Origin: Gilvimarinus sp. DA14
Lineage (GTDB): Bacteria > Pseudomonadota > Gammaproteobacteria > Pseudomonadales > Cellvibrionaceae
Direction of reading: 5' to 3'
Length of the DNA: 64,000 nt
Assembly (NCBI RefSeq): GCF_024204685.1
Contig: NZ_CP100350.1
Location: 1,488,001 to 1,552,000, forward strand
In this document: piece after piece, positions 63,610 through 64,000 of the stretch
Layout of the letters: each line of letters starts with the position of its first letter
Numbering within the stretch: position 1 is the first letter of the stretch
Made by a program: the position numbers and the translations under genes
The notes under the pieces: model-generated
What the model saw: the letters and a program-made list of their open reading frames with translations, nothing else
Told to the model about the DNA's origin: nothing
Database searches by the model: none

Positions 63610-64000
63610 TTAATATTGCACCCCAGGCTCGGGCGCTGAGCCGGACTGACCTCGCCGCCCTCAGCCAGGGCTTTGGCAGCAGCGATTAAATCCGCCCCGT
63701 CTACCGGCTCGTCATTACCGGGACGCGCGCCGTCCATCTGGCCGCGATAAACCAATTTCCCGGTACCATCGAACAGATAAAAATCGGGGGTGCAGGCGGC
63801 GTCGAAAGCGCGCGCCACGTCTTGCGACTCATCGTACAGGTAGGGAAAGGGGAAATCGTGCTGGGCGGCAAAAGCAACCATTTTATCCGGTGCGTCGTCC
63901 GGGTACTGTGCAGCATCGTTGGAACTTATGGCCACAGATCCGATACCCAGTTTACTGAGTTCGCGGGCCATGGGAGAGAGAAAATCGGCTATATGTAAGA
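63597..64000 (-). CDS. Thioredoxin-fold (AhpC/TSA-like) protein, 5' end beyond window
   Basis: A partial protein; the reading frame stays open to the right edge (residues before the internal Met read ...HIADFLSPM). The visible C-terminal ~134 residues ('VAISSNDAAQYPDDAPDKMV', 'FPYLYDESQDVARAFDAACT', 'DFYLFDGTGKLVYRGQMDG', 'PSLGCNIKWKG') match the PRX-like thioredoxin family (PRX_like1). The redox Cys pair would lie in the missing part; 'AACTPDF' and 'GCNIKWK' cysteines are typical of this branch. An ATG at 63971 is inside the domain and is not the real start. Confidence 0.85.
   Translation of the reverse strand, partial: LHIADFLSPMARELSKLGIGSVAISSNDAAQYPDDAPDKMVAFAAQHDFPFPYLYDESQDVARAFDAACTPDFYLFDGTGKLVYRGQMDGARPGNDEPVDGADLIAAAKALAEGGEVSPAQRPSLGCNIKWKG

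Noticed and set aside
1-64000. rRNA, tRNA, integrase, transposase or phage genes
   Set aside because: I looked through intergenic regions and predicted proteins and found none that I could support by eye; a tRNAscan and profile search would settle it.

Overview
The window is a 64 kb piece of chromosome from a Gram-negative, aerobic gammaproteobacterium. Housekeeping gene order (miaB-ybeZ-ybeY-ybeX-lnt; dsbD / aroQ-accB-accC-prmA-dusB-fis-purH-purD) matches the Pseudomonas/Cellvibrio branch. Families largely confined to gammaproteobacteria are present (DUF1820, DUF2333, DUF3426, YqcC). Long poly-serine linkers in secreted lipoproteins are a known habit of marine polysaccharide-degrading Cellvibrionaceae (Saccharophagus, Teredinibacter, Cellvibrio and relatives), so I infer a member of that group; the genus cannot be fixed from this sequence. 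I saw no rRNA, tRNA, CRISPR array, insertion sequence or prophage.

Layout. 0-8 kb (minus strand): a large TonB-dependent receptor behind a LacI-type palindrome, a CaiB-type CoA transferase, a quinone-oxidoreductase-like enzyme coupled to pdxH, and a catalase. 8-13 kb (plus): mobA, a SulP transporter with a tandem universal stress protein, a VanZ-like protein, then an AhpD-like protein divergent from a TetR regulator across three copies of one operator. 13-21 kb: dbpA, a dienoyl-CoA-reductase-like SDR coupled to an enoyl-CoA hydratase, a DUF481 outer-membrane protein, argS, a Bcr/CflA exporter and a double-DUF333 lipoprotein. 21-26 kb (minus): DUF3313 lipoprotein, yqcC, dinG and a PlsC-type acyltransferase, tightly packed. 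26-30 kb: YchJ, a REC-GGDEF cyclic-di-GMP synthase with a degenerate second receiver, pyrB and a DUF2971 protein. 30-35.4 kb (minus): the miaB-phoH-ybeY-corC-lnt block for tRNA modification, ribosome quality and envelope lipoproteins.

35.5-46 kb is the accessory part and the most interesting stretch: DUF1820, a short GlpD-like dehydrogenase, a PMT-family protein O-mannosyltransferase translationally coupled to a membrane-anchored PA14 protein, two paralogous lipoproteins that each carry seven FG-GAP-type blades, an SMI1/KNR4-like protein, and a CAP-domain lipoprotein whose poly-Ser linker is encoded by 23 perfect AGCTCC hexamers. A plausible reading, which is inference, is a surface-protein island in which the O-mannosyltransferase modifies the Ser-rich linkers of the neighbouring lipoproteins.

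46-50.5 kb (minus): a four-gene run of lipoprotein, PCuAC copper chaperone, DUF2333 and DNA polymerase II. 50.7-62 kb (plus): dsbD, then aroQ, accB, accC, prmA, a zinc-ribbon DUF3426 protein, dusB-fis, purH and purD. The window ends with an MscS-family channel and a thioredoxin-fold protein cut by the right edge (minus strand). Rho-independent terminators are clear after argS, between the two propeller genes, between the second propeller gene and the SMI1 gene, after fis and after purD.
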